Assembly: GCF_004022485.1 (NCBI RefSeq)
Contig: NZ_CP034951.1
Location: 3,038,001-3,102,000 of the forward strand
Direction of reading: 5' to 3'
From: Aequorivita sp. H23M31
GTDB lineage: Bacteria; Bacteroidota; Bacteroidia; Flavobacteriales; Flavobacteriaceae
DNA: 64,000 nucleotides
Notes under the pieces: model-generated
The model's input: only the letters and a program-made list of their open reading frames with translations
Told to the model about the DNA's origin: nothing
The model's database searches: none
Program-made: the position numbers and the translations under genes
Part shown: piece after piece, positions 8,666 through 17,463 of the stretch
How the letters are laid out: every line of letters begins with the position of its first letter
Numbering within the stretch: the first letter of the stretch is position 1

Positions 8666-9961
8666 TTAGGCTTTATAAAGATTAATCAATTCATCCATTT
8701 CTTTTCTTCGCAATTCTCTTATAAAATATAAGAAGGTATTATAGCTGTCTGAATTTCGAGGATTGAGTCTGTCCAAGTGCCTATCCAAAGTATAGGATTT
8801 TTGGGCACTTTGAATTTTGAGCAAATTCTCTGAAACCAGGTTTCGCAAAAATTGGTTTTCAGGCTCCCATTTAAGAAGCAAAAGTGTTTCATAAAGGGAT
8901 TTTCCATATTCCTCGATGACATACAATCCAAGCACATCATTGTATTTACTCGCGAATTGAATAGTTTTAAATTCTTCTGAAGCCTCCTGAAGCTTATTTT
9001 CCTGAACCTCAAAATTCGTTTTTATAAACTCGGCTCTTATCTTACAATCTGGATGGGTTTTTAAGGAATCTATAGTCCAAAATTTCGGCGTGGTGTCATA
9101 TTTATAGCTTTCCAATTCCCCATTGACAATCCATTCTTTTTTAAAGGGAAGTTGCTCTGTTTCAAAAAGTGAAACATAGTCCTCCACGCTTAGAGAATCA
9201 GTTTCTTTATCTACAATTTCCAATAATTCCAAGGTTTTTACCACTTCATATTGATAGTCTTTATAGGCGTTTTTAAACAGAATAAACCCTAATGAATCGG
9301 CCTCTTGCTCCAATTTTCTTTTGTTTTTGGAAGAGCCGTATATCAAGTTTTTATACAAGGTTATGGATTCGCCCGCTCGGTTGTATTTCTGCTTCTTAAG
9401 TTCCTTGGTTTTTTTGATTAAATCTTCAGATTGCTTTAAGGAAGCATTGGCGATCATCCCGTTATAGGAATGCTTTAAAATGTTATGGGCAATTTCGTGG
9501 CTGATAATATAAGCCAATTCATATTGGTTTCTTATTTTCTTGAGGAGGGGAATGTAAACAACAACGATATCATTTCCGATTGCATAGGCGTTTGGAGCTG
9601 TGCCATAAGACAAAAGGATCTGAGTGGTTTTTAGAGAAGCATAATCTGGATTATTGTTTTTTAAATTTTTTAAAATCTTATCCAATTCATTTCGATACAA
9701 GCTATCTTCTACAAAATATCCTTTGTCAATTGTTTCTTTAAATCCGTCGGTTACTTCCTTATATATTGAACCCACTTCTTTCCTAACCTTCGGATTGGTT
9801 ATTTGTTTTTGAAAGATTTGCGATTGGTCTGAAACTCTTTTTGAATATAAAGTTTTTAAATTTTTCCGGTAAGTGACATTGGAAGTGTCAATTGGAACGA
9901 AATTTTGTGCTTGGATTGATTGAGAAAAGATTATGAAGAATAGGGAAATTACGAATCTCAT
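8666..9961 (-). CDS. M48-family metallopeptidase
   Basis: The start is ATG 9961, giving a signal peptide (MRFVISLFFIIFSQSIQAQ); the open frame extends further upstream only from a TTG. The zinc-protease motif HEIAHNILKH (about residue 155) is of HExxH type, and a downstream EQEADSLGF supplies the third, glutamate ligand expected for M48 proteases. The segment before it (PNAYAIGNDIVVVYIPLLKKIRNQYELAYIIS) matches the usual M48 strand arrangement. The C-terminal 200 residues are helical and have no recognised domain. As an exported M48 enzyme it probably acts in periplasmic or outer-membrane protein quality control. It is followed after 3 bases by a secreted protein of unknown function. Confidence 0.9.
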   Translation of the reverse strand: MRFVISLFFIIFSQSIQAQNFVPIDTSNVTYRKNLKTLYSKRVSDQSQIFQKQITNPKVRKEVGSIYKEVTDGFKETIDKGYFVEDSLYRNELDKILKNLKNNNPDYASLKTTQILLSYGTAPNAYAIGNDIVVVYIPLLKKIRNQYELAYIISHEIAHNILKHSYNGMIANASLKQSEDLIKKTKELKKQKYNRAGESITLYKNLIYGSSKNKRKLEQEADSLGFILFKNAYKDYQYEVVKTLELLEIVDKETDSLSVEDYVSLFETEQLPFKKEWIVNGELESYKYDTTPKFWTIDSLKTHPDCKIRAEFIKTNFEVQENKLQEASEEFKTIQFASKYNDVLGLYVIEEYGKSLYETLLLLKWEPENQFLRNLVSENLLKIQSAQKSYTLDRHLDRLNPRNSDSYNTFLYFIRELRRKEMDELINLYKA

Positions 9962-10381
9962 TCTACTTTTTTTAATATCTTGATAAATAGAAATCAACTT
10001 TCTAATTAAATGTATAATTATTTGGGTTATTAAACCTTTCTTAAAAAGGTTTTTGTCGTCTTTTTGGGAAACAGTAATGAGAGGCAATATATTAAATACT
10101 AAGTAGAAATCATAAAATTGTCTTAAAATAAAAATTGGAATGTTGGAATGTTAAATAGCGGATGAGGAGGGACGCCAAACTGGAGACTGTTTGTGCAGTG
10201 TTGGATGATTGGGGGGGTTGGGTTAGTAAATTATCCTGTTCACCCACTCCTTAGGAATAATAAAAGATTTCATTTTCCATTTTGATTTTACAAAAGATTT
10301 GTTCGATAAGCTTGGAATAAAAAATGCCCCATATTTCAGGAGCATTTCCGGTTGATTTAAACCTTTCGGGCTAATAAAAAT
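9962..10381. other. Intergenic region upstream of the M48 protease gene
   Basis: No gene is supported. The region contains the 5' leader of the M48 gene (A+T-rich, 9962-10140), a G-rich stretch around 10200-10220 and the terminator of the T9SS repeat-protein gene at 10314-10347. Confidence 0.5.
10314..10347 (-). terminator. Rho-independent terminator of T9SS repeat protein
   Basis: On the minus strand AAATGCTCC pairs with GGGGCATTT (9 bp, one G-T), followed by TTTTTTATT. It lies 35 bases after the stop of the gene at 10382-11869. Confidence 0.75.
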
Positions 10382-11869
10382 TTATTGTTTTATAATCCTA
10401 AAAGTTTTCGATCCTTCTTTAGCAGTGCTTACTTTTACGAAATAGACTCCTGCGGAAGCATTTATTTCTTGGGATATCGCTTTTGTTGAAGTATATTTTT
10501 CTGTTGATACAAGTTGACCTAGAATATTGTAAACTGCTATGCTAACATCTGTGTATTCTTTCCCAAGATCAATCTCGAAATTGCGCTCAGTTGGGTTTGG
10601 GTAAAGGGAAATACTCGAAAATGTGTTTTCAGTTATTTCTAAATTTCCATCATATCGAAAAACCCGTAGTTGCCCTGCGCTTTGGCCATTGTTGTTATTT
10701 GTTATAGATCCTGTGCTTACCGTATTGCCTGATTCATTTAGATCCAAGCCACGGCCGCTATCATCTCCTGTGCTCTGTCCAAAAATAGTTTGTCCCAGTT
10801 GTACCCAATCCCCATCGGTGTATTTAAAAACTCGAGCACTACCATGACTTCCGCTCCCTTGGGGTCCTTTTAAACCTCTAAAGGCGATTATATTTCCCGC
10901 ATTGTTCATGGCAACATAGGAACCAATTTTATCATAATCCCACGTTCCATCTATATTAGAGCCCTTTTGAACCCAGTCTGATCCATTCCAAGAAAACATT
11001 CTTACTCTTCCTATTTTATCACCATTCTGACTAACGTATTGGCTTTCACTCGTAATAATTGTAGAGCCATCTGCGCTTATATCTACAGATGAACCGGAAT
11101 TGCCATTGGTTTGCTCTCCTGGAATATTAACTCCTTTTTGGATCCATTCTGTTCCATTGTATTTATAAATTGAGGTTACGCCATTTCCGTTTTTTCCAGC
11201 ATCCGCATGTGGCGATCCAGCTACAAAAGTATTTCCATCCGCGCTTAATTTTACCGAAAAACCAAATTGATCACCCGGCGCACCGCCATTTATGTTCGAG
11301 CCCAATTTGATCCAAGAACTGCCATCCCAGCCAAAAACACGTACCTGTCCAGTTGTGGATCCCACACTCATAGATCCGATTGCAACTCTACTGCCATCAG
11401 CACTAATACCGATTGCGCCTCCACTTTGATCGTGAGGACCCTCGCTTGGGATTGTAGCACCTTGTTTTATCCAATCGCTACCATCAAAGTAATATACACG
11501 AACATGACCGGAATTACTTCCGCTATCACCATTAAAGGGTGCTCCAATTGCCAGAGTATTGCCATCGGCACTTAGGGCAACACGACTACTGTTGTCTTCT
11601 GCTCCCTCTCCATCAATATCACTTCCTTTTTGTGTCCAATTTGATCCGTTAAGAGCAAATACCCGAACATGGCCGGCCCTATAGCCTCCATCGCTGTTGT
11701 ATAGCGCTCCTACTGCCACGGTATTTCCATCTGCACTTAGGGAAGAATGGGAGCCACAAAAATCACCCGCGGCTTCCCCATTTATGTCATTGCCCAACTG
11801 TATCCAGTTTTGGGCAGAAACAGTTAAACAGAAGAGGCTCATTATTGATAAAAGTAAAAATTGCTTCAT
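10382..11869 (-). CDS. Secreted repeat protein with T9SS type A sorting domain
   Basis: This 495-residue protein begins with a signal peptide (MKQFLLLSIMSLFCLTVSAQ). About seven degenerate repeats of roughly 55 residues follow, each reading like SADGNTVAVGAPxNxxxGxxxGHVRVFxxDGSxWxQKGxxIxGE. This resembles FG-GAP or integrin-type propeller blades. The last 75 residues are a T9SS sorting domain: SLYPNPTERNFEIDL, then VYNILGQLVSTE, INASAGVYFVKV and a basic end (TFRIIKQ). The protein is therefore probably exported by the Por machinery and attached to or released from the cell surface. A copy of the ECF-type motif lies 42-69 bases upstream of its start, linking it to the sigma factor at 16787-17362. 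A decayed paralogue fragment lies upstream at 12084-12300. Confidence 0.9.
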   Translation of the reverse strand: MKQFLLLSIMSLFCLTVSAQNWIQLGNDINGEAAGDFCGSHSSLSADGNTVAVGALYNSDGGYRAGHVRVFALNGSNWTQKGSDIDGEGAEDNSSRVALSADGNTLAIGAPFNGDSGSNSGHVRVYYFDGSDWIKQGATIPSEGPHDQSGGAIGISADGSRVAIGSMSVGSTTGQVRVFGWDGSSWIKLGSNINGGAPGDQFGFSVKLSADGNTFVAGSPHADAGKNGNGVTSIYKYNGTEWIQKGVNIPGEQTNGNSGSSVDISADGSTIITSESQYVSQNGDKIGRVRMFSWNGSDWVQKGSNIDGTWDYDKIGSYVAMNNAGNIIAFRGLKGPQGSGSHGSARVFKYTDGDWVQLGQTIFGQSTGDDSGRGLDLNESGNTVSTGSITNNNNGQSAGQLRVFRYDGNLEITENTFSSISLYPNPTERNFEIDLGKEYTDVSIAVYNILGQLVSTEKYTSTKAISQEINASAGVYFVKVSTAKEGSKTFRIIKQ

Positions 11870-11910
11870 AATATTTGGTTTTGGAATTATTAAAATTGAT
11901 GTATATATAC

Positions 11911-11938
11911 CTATCGCAATAAATGAAAAAGGTCATCA
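11911..11938 (-). promoter_or_regulatory. Predicted ECF sigma promoter (copy a), T9SS repeat protein
   Basis: On the minus strand TGATGACC (11938-11931) is followed by TTTTT and, after exactly 14 bases, CGATAG (11916-11911). It differs from the other three copies at the third position of the -10-like box. The ATG is at 11869, predicting a leader of about 35 nt. Confidence 0.7.
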
Positions 11939-12020
11939 AAAGGAGTTGGAATATTTTTTTCCGAACAAAACGGATGCCTATTTATTATTGACCATAAAAA
12001 ATGGAATGCCTAGTTTTCAA

Positions 12021-12050
12021 TAAATAAAAAATGCCCCGTTCCTGGGGCAT
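12021..12050 (-). terminator. Rho-independent terminator downstream of T9SS remnant
   Basis: A perfect ATGCCCC/GGGGCAT stem with a 6-base loop (12031-12050) is followed on the minus strand by TTTTTTATTTA. It lies about 35 bases after the stop codon of the broken T9SS domain. Confidence 0.75.
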
Positions 12051-12083
12051 TCTGGCTATTCTAGATCTTAAAGACTATTAAAA

Positions 12084-12300
12084 TCATAGTTTTATAATCT
12101 TTAAGGTTTTTGATAATTTCTTATCAATATTCACTTTTACAAAATAAATTCCTGCGTAAGCATTTAATCCTTTGGATATATTTTTTGACCGAAGCATATT
12201 TTTCAGAAGAGATCAGTTTTCCGAACATATTGTAGATATGAACAAAGTGCAGACTGAAATAGGTCGTCAGAAACTCAAATCGAGAATTTTAAATTAAAGG
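12084..12300 (-). pseudogene. Remnant of a T9SS C-terminal sorting domain (frameshifted)
   Basis: Read on the minus strand, the end of this stretch encodes NISKGLNAYAGIYFVKV then a lysine-rich tail ending IIKL and a TGA stop (12084-12086). The upstream part encodes FVHIYNMFGKLISSEKYASVK in a different frame. Together they match the last 60 or so residues of the intact T9SS protein at 10382-11869 (VYNILGQLVSTEKYTSTK, then INASAGVYFVKV). The frame breaks near 12180-12190. Nothing upstream joins to a start codon. I read this as the 3' remnant of a deleted paralogue; its terminator survives at 12021-12050. Confidence 0.75.
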
Positions 12301-12354
12301 AGGAGATCAAGGAAAATAGATAAGAGTGAAATTTTTGGGAGAACAGGCAACTAA

Positions 12355-12603
12355 ATGAAAAAACCCACAAGAAACGCATAATGTTAAATTGCGGTTTCCT
12401 GCGGGTAGGCTCACAAGAGTTGAAAGAATTATTATCTCTATTTTAGAAAAAAACAAATTCCTTCCAGATGGTATTTATCCTCCTCAAAACAAACACTGAT
12501 CTCACTTGTGATTTTCACTTTTACTCGTCGTTAAAAAAACTTATATAATCCTGAGTTTTATATATCCTAACTGTAAGCACGGACATCCTTTTGATGGTTT
12601 CTG
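12355..12603 (-). ncRNA. Putative short transcript (small RNA or micropeptide gene) from ECF-type promoter
   Basis: A predicted ECF promoter (copy b, 12610-12636) points into this region, and a hairpin with a U-run closes it at 12357-12406, giving a predicted transcript of about 250 nt with no long gene. Two tiny frames are present. One is ATG 12586 to 12521 (21 codons, MSVLTVRIYKTQDYISFFND and a final E), preceded by AAAAGG. The other is GTG 12518 to 12438 (26 codons, containing SVCFEEDKYHLEGICFF). It could be a regulatory RNA, a micropeptide gene, or the 5' remnant of the deleted T9SS paralogue whose 3' end lies at 12084-12300. Confidence 0.4.
12357..12406 (-). terminator. Rho-independent terminator of short transcript
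   Basis: The minus-strand arms ACCCGCAGGAAACCGC and GCGTTTCTTGTGGGT pair along 14-15 positions with one bulge and wobble pairs, with a 13-base loop. A run of six T follows (12363-12358). Confidence 0.7.
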
Positions 12604-12609
12604 CTTGTC

Positions 12610-12636
12610 TAACGATACTGTTGCAAAAGGTCATCA
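12610..12636 (-). promoter_or_regulatory. Predicted ECF sigma promoter (copy b), short transcript
   Basis: On the minus strand TGATGACC (12636-12629) is followed by TTTT and, after exactly 14 bases, CGTTA (12614-12610). It fits the consensus of the copies at 17464-17490 and 23458-23484 perfectly, but no long gene follows. Confidence 0.75.
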
Positions 12637-12804
12637 CTTTTTAAAAAAATATGGTGGGGAGCTAACTAATTACAGTCGATAAAATTATGAATTGTGGTTT
12701 TTAACAAATTGGTCTTAAAACCTAGCCAACAAAAGGTAATACCAAATTATGGAATAACTTTTAAGAATGAACCCTATGGTTATGGGCTATTCTATAAGCA
12801 CTCT

Positions 12805-15800
12805 TTAAATTCTCCGTTTTTGATAAAAATAAACAAATATTAATGAAATCAACCCCAATCCCAGAATCCACCACCAAATGGGGTTAGTATTATTTTGCAA
12901 ATGGAGCGGACTTGTATCCCCAACCAACACCAGTCCTGCCCAATATTGCGGTGCGGCTCCTCGTCCCTCCACTGTAGATAGGTATTTAAATTTGGCTTTT
13001 TTGAGTGCCTCATCTTTTGGGAGCCCATCGGAAAGATAATCATAAAAATATCCAACTATTTTGCTGCTGGAAACTTCGTCTATGTTCCATAAACTAGTCA
13101 GGATGCTTTCACTGCCCGCATAATTAAAGGCATGCGCTAAGCTAATCGCGCCCTCCCCCGCTTGGTAGGTTGGTTTGCCAGTTTCGCAAGCGGTCAATAT
13201 TGCGAGGTTTGAGGAAAGGTCTATATTGTAAACTTCATAAACATATAAAGAGTTGTCATCATAAGTTTCTCTATCCTTTGACTTTTTTGCAAAGAGTAGT
13301 CGGCTAAGTTCAGGTGTAATGTTATTGGATTCAGCATGGGTGCCAATATGGATTATCTTATGGTCCTTGGCCTTATTTACGAAGAGAGTTTTACTGGCAT
13401 TTTCATTCATAAAATATTCTCCATCAAACGTTTTCGCGTACTGTTTTATCAAATTTTCACTGAAAGGTTGCGGCAGTAGGGTTAAATACATTTTGTCCAA
13501 ATTCACGGAATCTTGAAGACCCAATCGATAATTCTGTTTCATTTTTTTGTTGAAACCAGGAGCAAAGCCTACATAATTTTCCGAATAATCGATAATCTTT
13601 TTTCTGTCTTTATACAGTAAAAGACTGAAGTTATAGGAAATGTCATATTTTGCCAATAAACTGTTGGTTTCAAATTCCTTAAAATTCTTTATCGGTTTTG
13701 GTGTAAGCATTTCAAAGCTAAGGTTGAATAATTCCCTATCTGGAACTATAATTATTTTCCTGGTTTTAATATAGGGCTCGATGGGTTGCCACAGTTCATT
13801 ATAAAGATTAAATAGCAGCGGACTCTTCTTTTCTACGGAAAAATCCTCCACGTTAAGTTGCTGGACATAGTTTTTAACATTGCTGCTGCTAAGTAAAACA
13901 ATATTTTTCTCGGTATGGGAAACTATATAGGCGTATAACTGATCTTCAATAAAAAAATAACGGACGATGGTTGTATTTTCGGGTATTTTTTGCTGTAGAT
14001 TTTGAATAGGTTTTTCTACGGTTCCATAGCGCATTTTATAATATTCCGGATAATCTTTTTGTAGGGAACCTAAAAAGTTTTCCCACTCCTCAGATGCGTC
14101 TATATAGGCATCAATCCCTCTTTCGGTATCTCCGATAGTTGTGGCAATACTATTTTTTAAATGGGTTTCCTTCTCCAAGACCCGTTTGGGAACATTTTTA
14201 AATGCTATATTTTCCCGGAGACTTAGGCGAGAACGTATTCTGCTGTAAATGGCCGATTCATGAAGCGAAATTACTTGATCTATATAATGAACGTCTTTCG
14301 TAGTTTCATAGAGTTCCAACCTCAACTTTTTTGCGAGATTAAAAAGTTCCTCATTGTCATTTATCAGTAAGGTAACATCCTCATGGGTCGTCACTACTTT
14401 CTTGCGTTGATCCAAGATGGAAATGGCTTGATCTATTTCCGAGAGGTATTGTTTTAAAATTTTTGGAGATTTGTTTTCTGAAAGATTGTATTCTGAATTG
14501 ATTTTGATCAATATAGCTGGGGGTTTTCTATATTGAACTAGGATGGAATCCAAACCGCTCATTTTCCTTCCATCTGCCATCAGATTGAAATTAATAGCCT
14601 CGTTACTATACTTCAGAGCATTTTTATAATCCTTTAGTTCAAAATATACTTTAGCAATATTTTGAATGTGATAAAATTCCTGAAGTGTATTTCTAAAGCT
14701 TGATGCTCTAATGTGATTATAAGCTTCAAAAGCCGTTGCTATTGCCTTTTGGTCCTCCCCAATCTTCACATAAAATTGTGATAACATAATTAAATGATCT
14801 AAAAAGTTTTGCGAAAAATTACCATTGGATGAATTTCTATAAACTTGGTCTCCTTTTTCATAAAATTTTCTGGCCAACTCCATATTACCAGTTCGTTCAT
14901 ATATTGTTCCCTTTACAGAATACAGCGCTGCCTTCCAGTAACTATCCTCATCCGGTCTCTGTTTATAAAGTTCCAAGGCCAAATCAGCATGTTTTGTCGC
15001 ATCCTCATAGTCTTGGTTTATAGTTTTGGCCTGTGCCAATATAATGTGGGAAATTATAATGGGCATATCATTTTCCGGATACATCTTTTGTTTTTGTGCA
15101 TACGAATATTCCATGATCTCCTCGCTTCTCTTGTATTCTCCCAAAGTATTATGGTACGATGCCAGGTTATCCAGAATGCTATAAATAAAATTCCGAGCTT
15201 GTCTAATATAAAATTCGTCTGTAGTTTTTTCAATAAATTCCTGAAGATCTTCGATGGCTTCATACGAAATTGTAATAGCTTCCTTGTTTCTTCCCAAGGC
15301 ATTCAAAAGAACAGACATATTCAATTTTATAAGACTCGGTCTGAACAATTTGTTTTTTAAATCCGTAGTGTCCGTTTTTTTAAGAATTTCCAGAGCCTCC
15401 TGAAAATAAACTTGGGCGCTGTCCAATTTAGCTTCTTGCCAAAGAAGTCCACCAAGGGAAACGTAAACCTGATTGTAAAAAACATAATCATCATTTCCGC
15501 TCTTCTTTAGGAGAGCCAACGATTTGTTGTAATGCTTTTTTGCAAGAGGATAATTGCCAATTTTAAATTTATAGTATCCCAGACTGTATTGGACGGAGGC
15601 TGCATCCGTGTTTTTAGGATCGGTAATATGAGAGGTAGGTTCCACGGCCTCCAGCATGAGGTCATATGCCTTTATGTGCTGTCCAGCGTTATCGTAGATA
15701 TAGGACATTTGTTTATAAGCCAAGGCAATCAAATGCGGATCTTTGTTTGCCGTGATGTATCCGGTCAATTCCTTGGCCTTGGCGATCGCTTTTTCTGTAT

Positions 15801-16044
15801 TGTTGTCATTAAGTTTGAAGTGCCCCTGAAACCGGATATATTCTATTAAGCTATCATATTGTTTCTCCGCTTTATATAATTCGATATTATCTGAAACAAT
15901 TGTCTTGGCCTTTTTGAGAGAATCTTGGCTAATTAGGTTTCGGATATCGTTTACGGAATAGGCTTTTTCTTGGGAATGGGCAGGAATAATGCTAAGTAGG
16001 CAAATGCTGAAAACCGCACGGACTATTCTTACCCTTATTTTCAT
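12805..16044 (-). CDS. Exported TPR-CHAT protein (CHAT protease-like), C-terminally membrane-anchored
   Basis: This 1079-residue protein begins with a signal peptide (VFSICLLSIIPAHSQ). A long array of tetratricopeptide repeats follows (about residues 40-560, for example YSLGYYKFKIGNYPLAKKHYNKSLALLKK). The C-terminal part is a CHAT domain (about 700-1045) of the caspase/separase-like clan: VPDRELFNLSFEML, then HIGTHAESNN with the putative catalytic His about 903, then ILTACETGK with the putative catalytic Cys about 953, then YAGSESILTSLWNIDE. A single transmembrane helix (about 1055-1074) and a basic tail (QKRRI) end the protein, so TPR and CHAT should face the periplasm. Its ATG overlaps the stop of the putative anti-sigma gene (ATGA, 16041-16044), which implies translational coupling. 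It is a close paralogue of the gene at 18928-22206. Protease activity is inferred from the intact His/Cys pair. Confidence 0.9.
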   Translation of the reverse strand: MKIRVRIVRAVFSICLLSIIPAHSQEKAYSVNDIRNLISQDSLKKAKTIVSDNIELYKAEKQYDSLIEYIRFQGHFKLNDNNTEKAIAKAKELTGYITANKDPHLIALAYKQMSYIYDNAGQHIKAYDLMLEAVEPTSHITDPKNTDAASVQYSLGYYKFKIGNYPLAKKHYNKSLALLKKSGNDDYVFYNQVYVSLGGLLWQEAKLDSAQVYFQEALEILKKTDTTDLKNKLFRPSLIKLNMSVLLNALGRNKEAITISYEAIEDLQEFIEKTTDEFYIRQARNFIYSILDNLASYHNTLGEYKRSEEIMEYSYAQKQKMYPENDMPIIISHIILAQAKTINQDYEDATKHADLALELYKQRPDEDSYWKAALYSVKGTIYERTGNMELARKFYEKGDQVYRNSSNGNFSQNFLDHLIMLSQFYVKIGEDQKAIATAFEAYNHIRASSFRNTLQEFYHIQNIAKVYFELKDYKNALKYSNEAINFNLMADGRKMSGLDSILVQYRKPPAILIKINSEYNLSENKSPKILKQYLSEIDQAISILDQRKKVVTTHEDVTLLINDNEELFNLAKKLRLELYETTKDVHYIDQVISLHESAIYSRIRSRLSLRENIAFKNVPKRVLEKETHLKNSIATTIGDTERGIDAYIDASEEWENFLGSLQKDYPEYYKMRYGTVEKPIQNLQQKIPENTTIVRYFFIEDQLYAYIVSHTEKNIVLLSSSNVKNYVQQLNVEDFSVEKKSPLLFNLYNELWQPIEPYIKTRKIIIVPDRELFNLSFEMLTPKPIKNFKEFETNSLLAKYDISYNFSLLLYKDRKKIIDYSENYVGFAPGFNKKMKQNYRLGLQDSVNLDKMYLTLLPQPFSENLIKQYAKTFDGEYFMNENASKTLFVNKAKDHKIIHIGTHAESNNITPELSRLLFAKKSKDRETYDDNSLYVYEVYNIDLSSNLAILTACETGKPTYQAGEGAISLAHAFNYAGSESILTSLWNIDEVSSSKIVGYFYDYLSDGLPKDEALKKAKFKYLSTVEGRGAAPQYWAGLVLVGDTSPLHLQNNTNPIWWWILGLGLISLIFVYFYQKRRI

Positions 16045-16787
16045 TGGTTCTCTAGCTGCTTGAGAAGTTTATCATTATCTGGTGACGGATTATTCCGAAG
16101 AAGTATTTCCGCCTTCTTAAAATTCCCATCTTTTATTTCTGCCAAGGCGGCATAATAAGCCGCTTCTTGCTCAAACATTCCGCCTTTATAGAGTTCCTGG
16201 TTTCTCAGATATTCTAAAGATTCTACCGTATTACCCAGCGCCAAATTTGCCACCCCCAAAAAATAATTCAGGGTATCGTTATGTGGTTTGGCGGGCAATA
16301 TTGTGTTCCATTTTGCGATGGCTTCTTTATAATTTTCCTGTTTATAGTCCAACATACCTTCGTAGAAGCCATAGTTGCCAATGGTGCTCATTTTAAGAGG
16401 CAATCCAATATCAGGCTTAAAATTTTCGGCAAATATCTTTTCCCCTGGTGTCTTTGTATTAAGCATCCAAAAGATTCCAAATAAGACAATGAGTGTTGCT
16501 GCGACAGAATAAAAGAAAACTGACATTTTCAATCTTTTGATTTTGGGTTTTCTTGTCACTTCCTCATCAACGTCCACCTCCGTTTGGAACTCTTTAATTT
16601 TGGACATTCGAATGCAGTCCTCGATGTCCTCCCGCGTTTCCTTGACGTATTTTATTTTTTCATCCAGGTTGGGTATTTGATCAAGAGATTGTTTAAGATG
16701 GGCAGTTACTTCTCCTGCCTCGTTTTTTTCAAGGTAGGTTTCAATTGCATTCCATTCTTCAAATTCTATTTTCATTGGGGGATTCAT
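16041..16787 (-). CDS. Putative anti-sigma factor with periplasmic TPR region
   Basis: This protein has 248 residues from ATG 16787, which overlaps the sigma factor stop by one base (TAATG). The N-terminal region (about 1-85, acidic and helical, FEEWNAIETYLEKNEAG then EVTAHLKQSLDQIPNLDEKIKYVKE) would be cytoplasmic and could bind the sigma factor. One transmembrane helix follows at about residues 89-108 (FFYSVAATLIVLFGIFWML), preceded by a basic stretch (KPKIKRLK). The periplasmic C-terminal half has TPR-like pairs (FYEGMLDYKQENYKEAIAKWN; LNYFLGVANLALGNTVESLEYL). No zinc-binding anti-sigma motif is visible. The anti-sigma role is inferred from topology and from its position between the sigma factor and the CHAT gene; a scaffold role is possible. 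Confidence 0.75.
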   Translation of the reverse strand: MNPPMKIEFEEWNAIETYLEKNEAGEVTAHLKQSLDQIPNLDEKIKYVKETREDIEDCIRMSKIKEFQTEVDVDEEVTRKPKIKRLKMSVFFYSVAATLIVLFGIFWMLNTKTPGEKIFAENFKPDIGLPLKMSTIGNYGFYEGMLDYKQENYKEAIAKWNTILPAKPHNDTLNYFLGVANLALGNTVESLEYLRNQELYKGGMFEQEAAYYAALAEIKDGNFKKAEILLRNNPSPDNDKLLKQLENQ

Positions 16788-17362
16788 TATCTTTTTTCTT
16801 TTGCAAGGGCAATCTCTCTTAATTTTTGAATGCACCTATATTTTTTGTTTTTTGCCGAGTTTTCTTCCAGTTCTAACTTCTCGGCAATAATTTTTAATGG
16901 CAGTTTATAAAAGTAAAATTGAGTAAGCAGCTCTTTACAAGCGGGACCTAAACTTTCAAACGCAGATAAGGTTATAGACAATTTTCTATCCTTATTTTCC
17001 ATTTCCAAGGGATTGGATTCGTCCACAGCAAGATTTAAATTTTTTGCATCCATAGAAATCGTTCTTTTTCTTGCAACACCTCGAGTCTGATCTATCCATT
17101 TGTTTTTGGCAATCGTAAACAAATACGCTTCAATCTGTGCTCTGTTCTCAGGTTTAAATTTTCTGGAACTCAATTTTTTCCAACATGCAAGGTAAGCCTC
17201 TTGAAAAATGTCCTTACAGTTGTCTAGGGAACCACCATGTTGAAGGATATAACATTTTATTTTAGGGTATTCCGTTTTGTAAAATTCTCGCATAGGAATC
17301 TCCTTATTGGTCAAAAATGCGTCCAATAATGCAAAATGCTCTTGTTTTATTGTGTCTCCCAT
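16787..17362 (-). CDS. ECF-type RNA polymerase sigma factor
   Basis: This protein has 191 residues from ATG 17362 (MGDTIKQEHFALLDAFL). A longer frame starts at GTG 17395 and adds a hydrophobic leader that is unusual for the family. Region 2 is represented by LDNCKDIFQEAYLACWKKL and IEAYLFTIAKNKWIDQTRG; region 4 by SLGPACKELLTQFYFYKLPLKIIAEKLE and the recognition segment NSAKNKKYRCIQKLRE. Regions 1 and 3 are absent, as in ECF factors. It is the first gene of a coupled operon with a putative anti-sigma protein and a TPR-CHAT protein. A copy of TGATGACCTTTT-N10-CGTTA lies at 17464-17490, about 100 bases upstream, which would make it autoregulated. The same motif precedes three other local transcription units. 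Confidence 0.92.
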   Translation of the reverse strand: MGDTIKQEHFALLDAFLTNKEIPMREFYKTEYPKIKCYILQHGGSLDNCKDIFQEAYLACWKKLSSRKFKPENRAQIEAYLFTIAKNKWIDQTRGVARKRTISMDAKNLNLAVDESNPLEMENKDRKLSITLSAFESLGPACKELLTQFYFYKLPLKIIAEKLELEENSAKNKKYRCIQKLREIALAKEKR

Positions 17363-17463
17363 ATAAAGTATTGGGAAATATACAATATTTTTCACATAAA
17401 ATCATGATATACATAAATTGTAATTTTTTAATTTAATTCAAGCATATTGGCTCTTTAACGGTA

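Noticed and set aside
10382..11869. Enzymatic function for the T9SS repeat protein
   Set aside because: Repeats resemble propeller blades, but no catalytic motif is visible, so only secretion and repeat structure are claimed.
17362..17395. GTG start for the sigma factor
   Set aside because: It adds IVYFPILY, a hydrophobic leader unlike ECF factors; ATG 17362 is preferred, but the longer form cannot be excluded.
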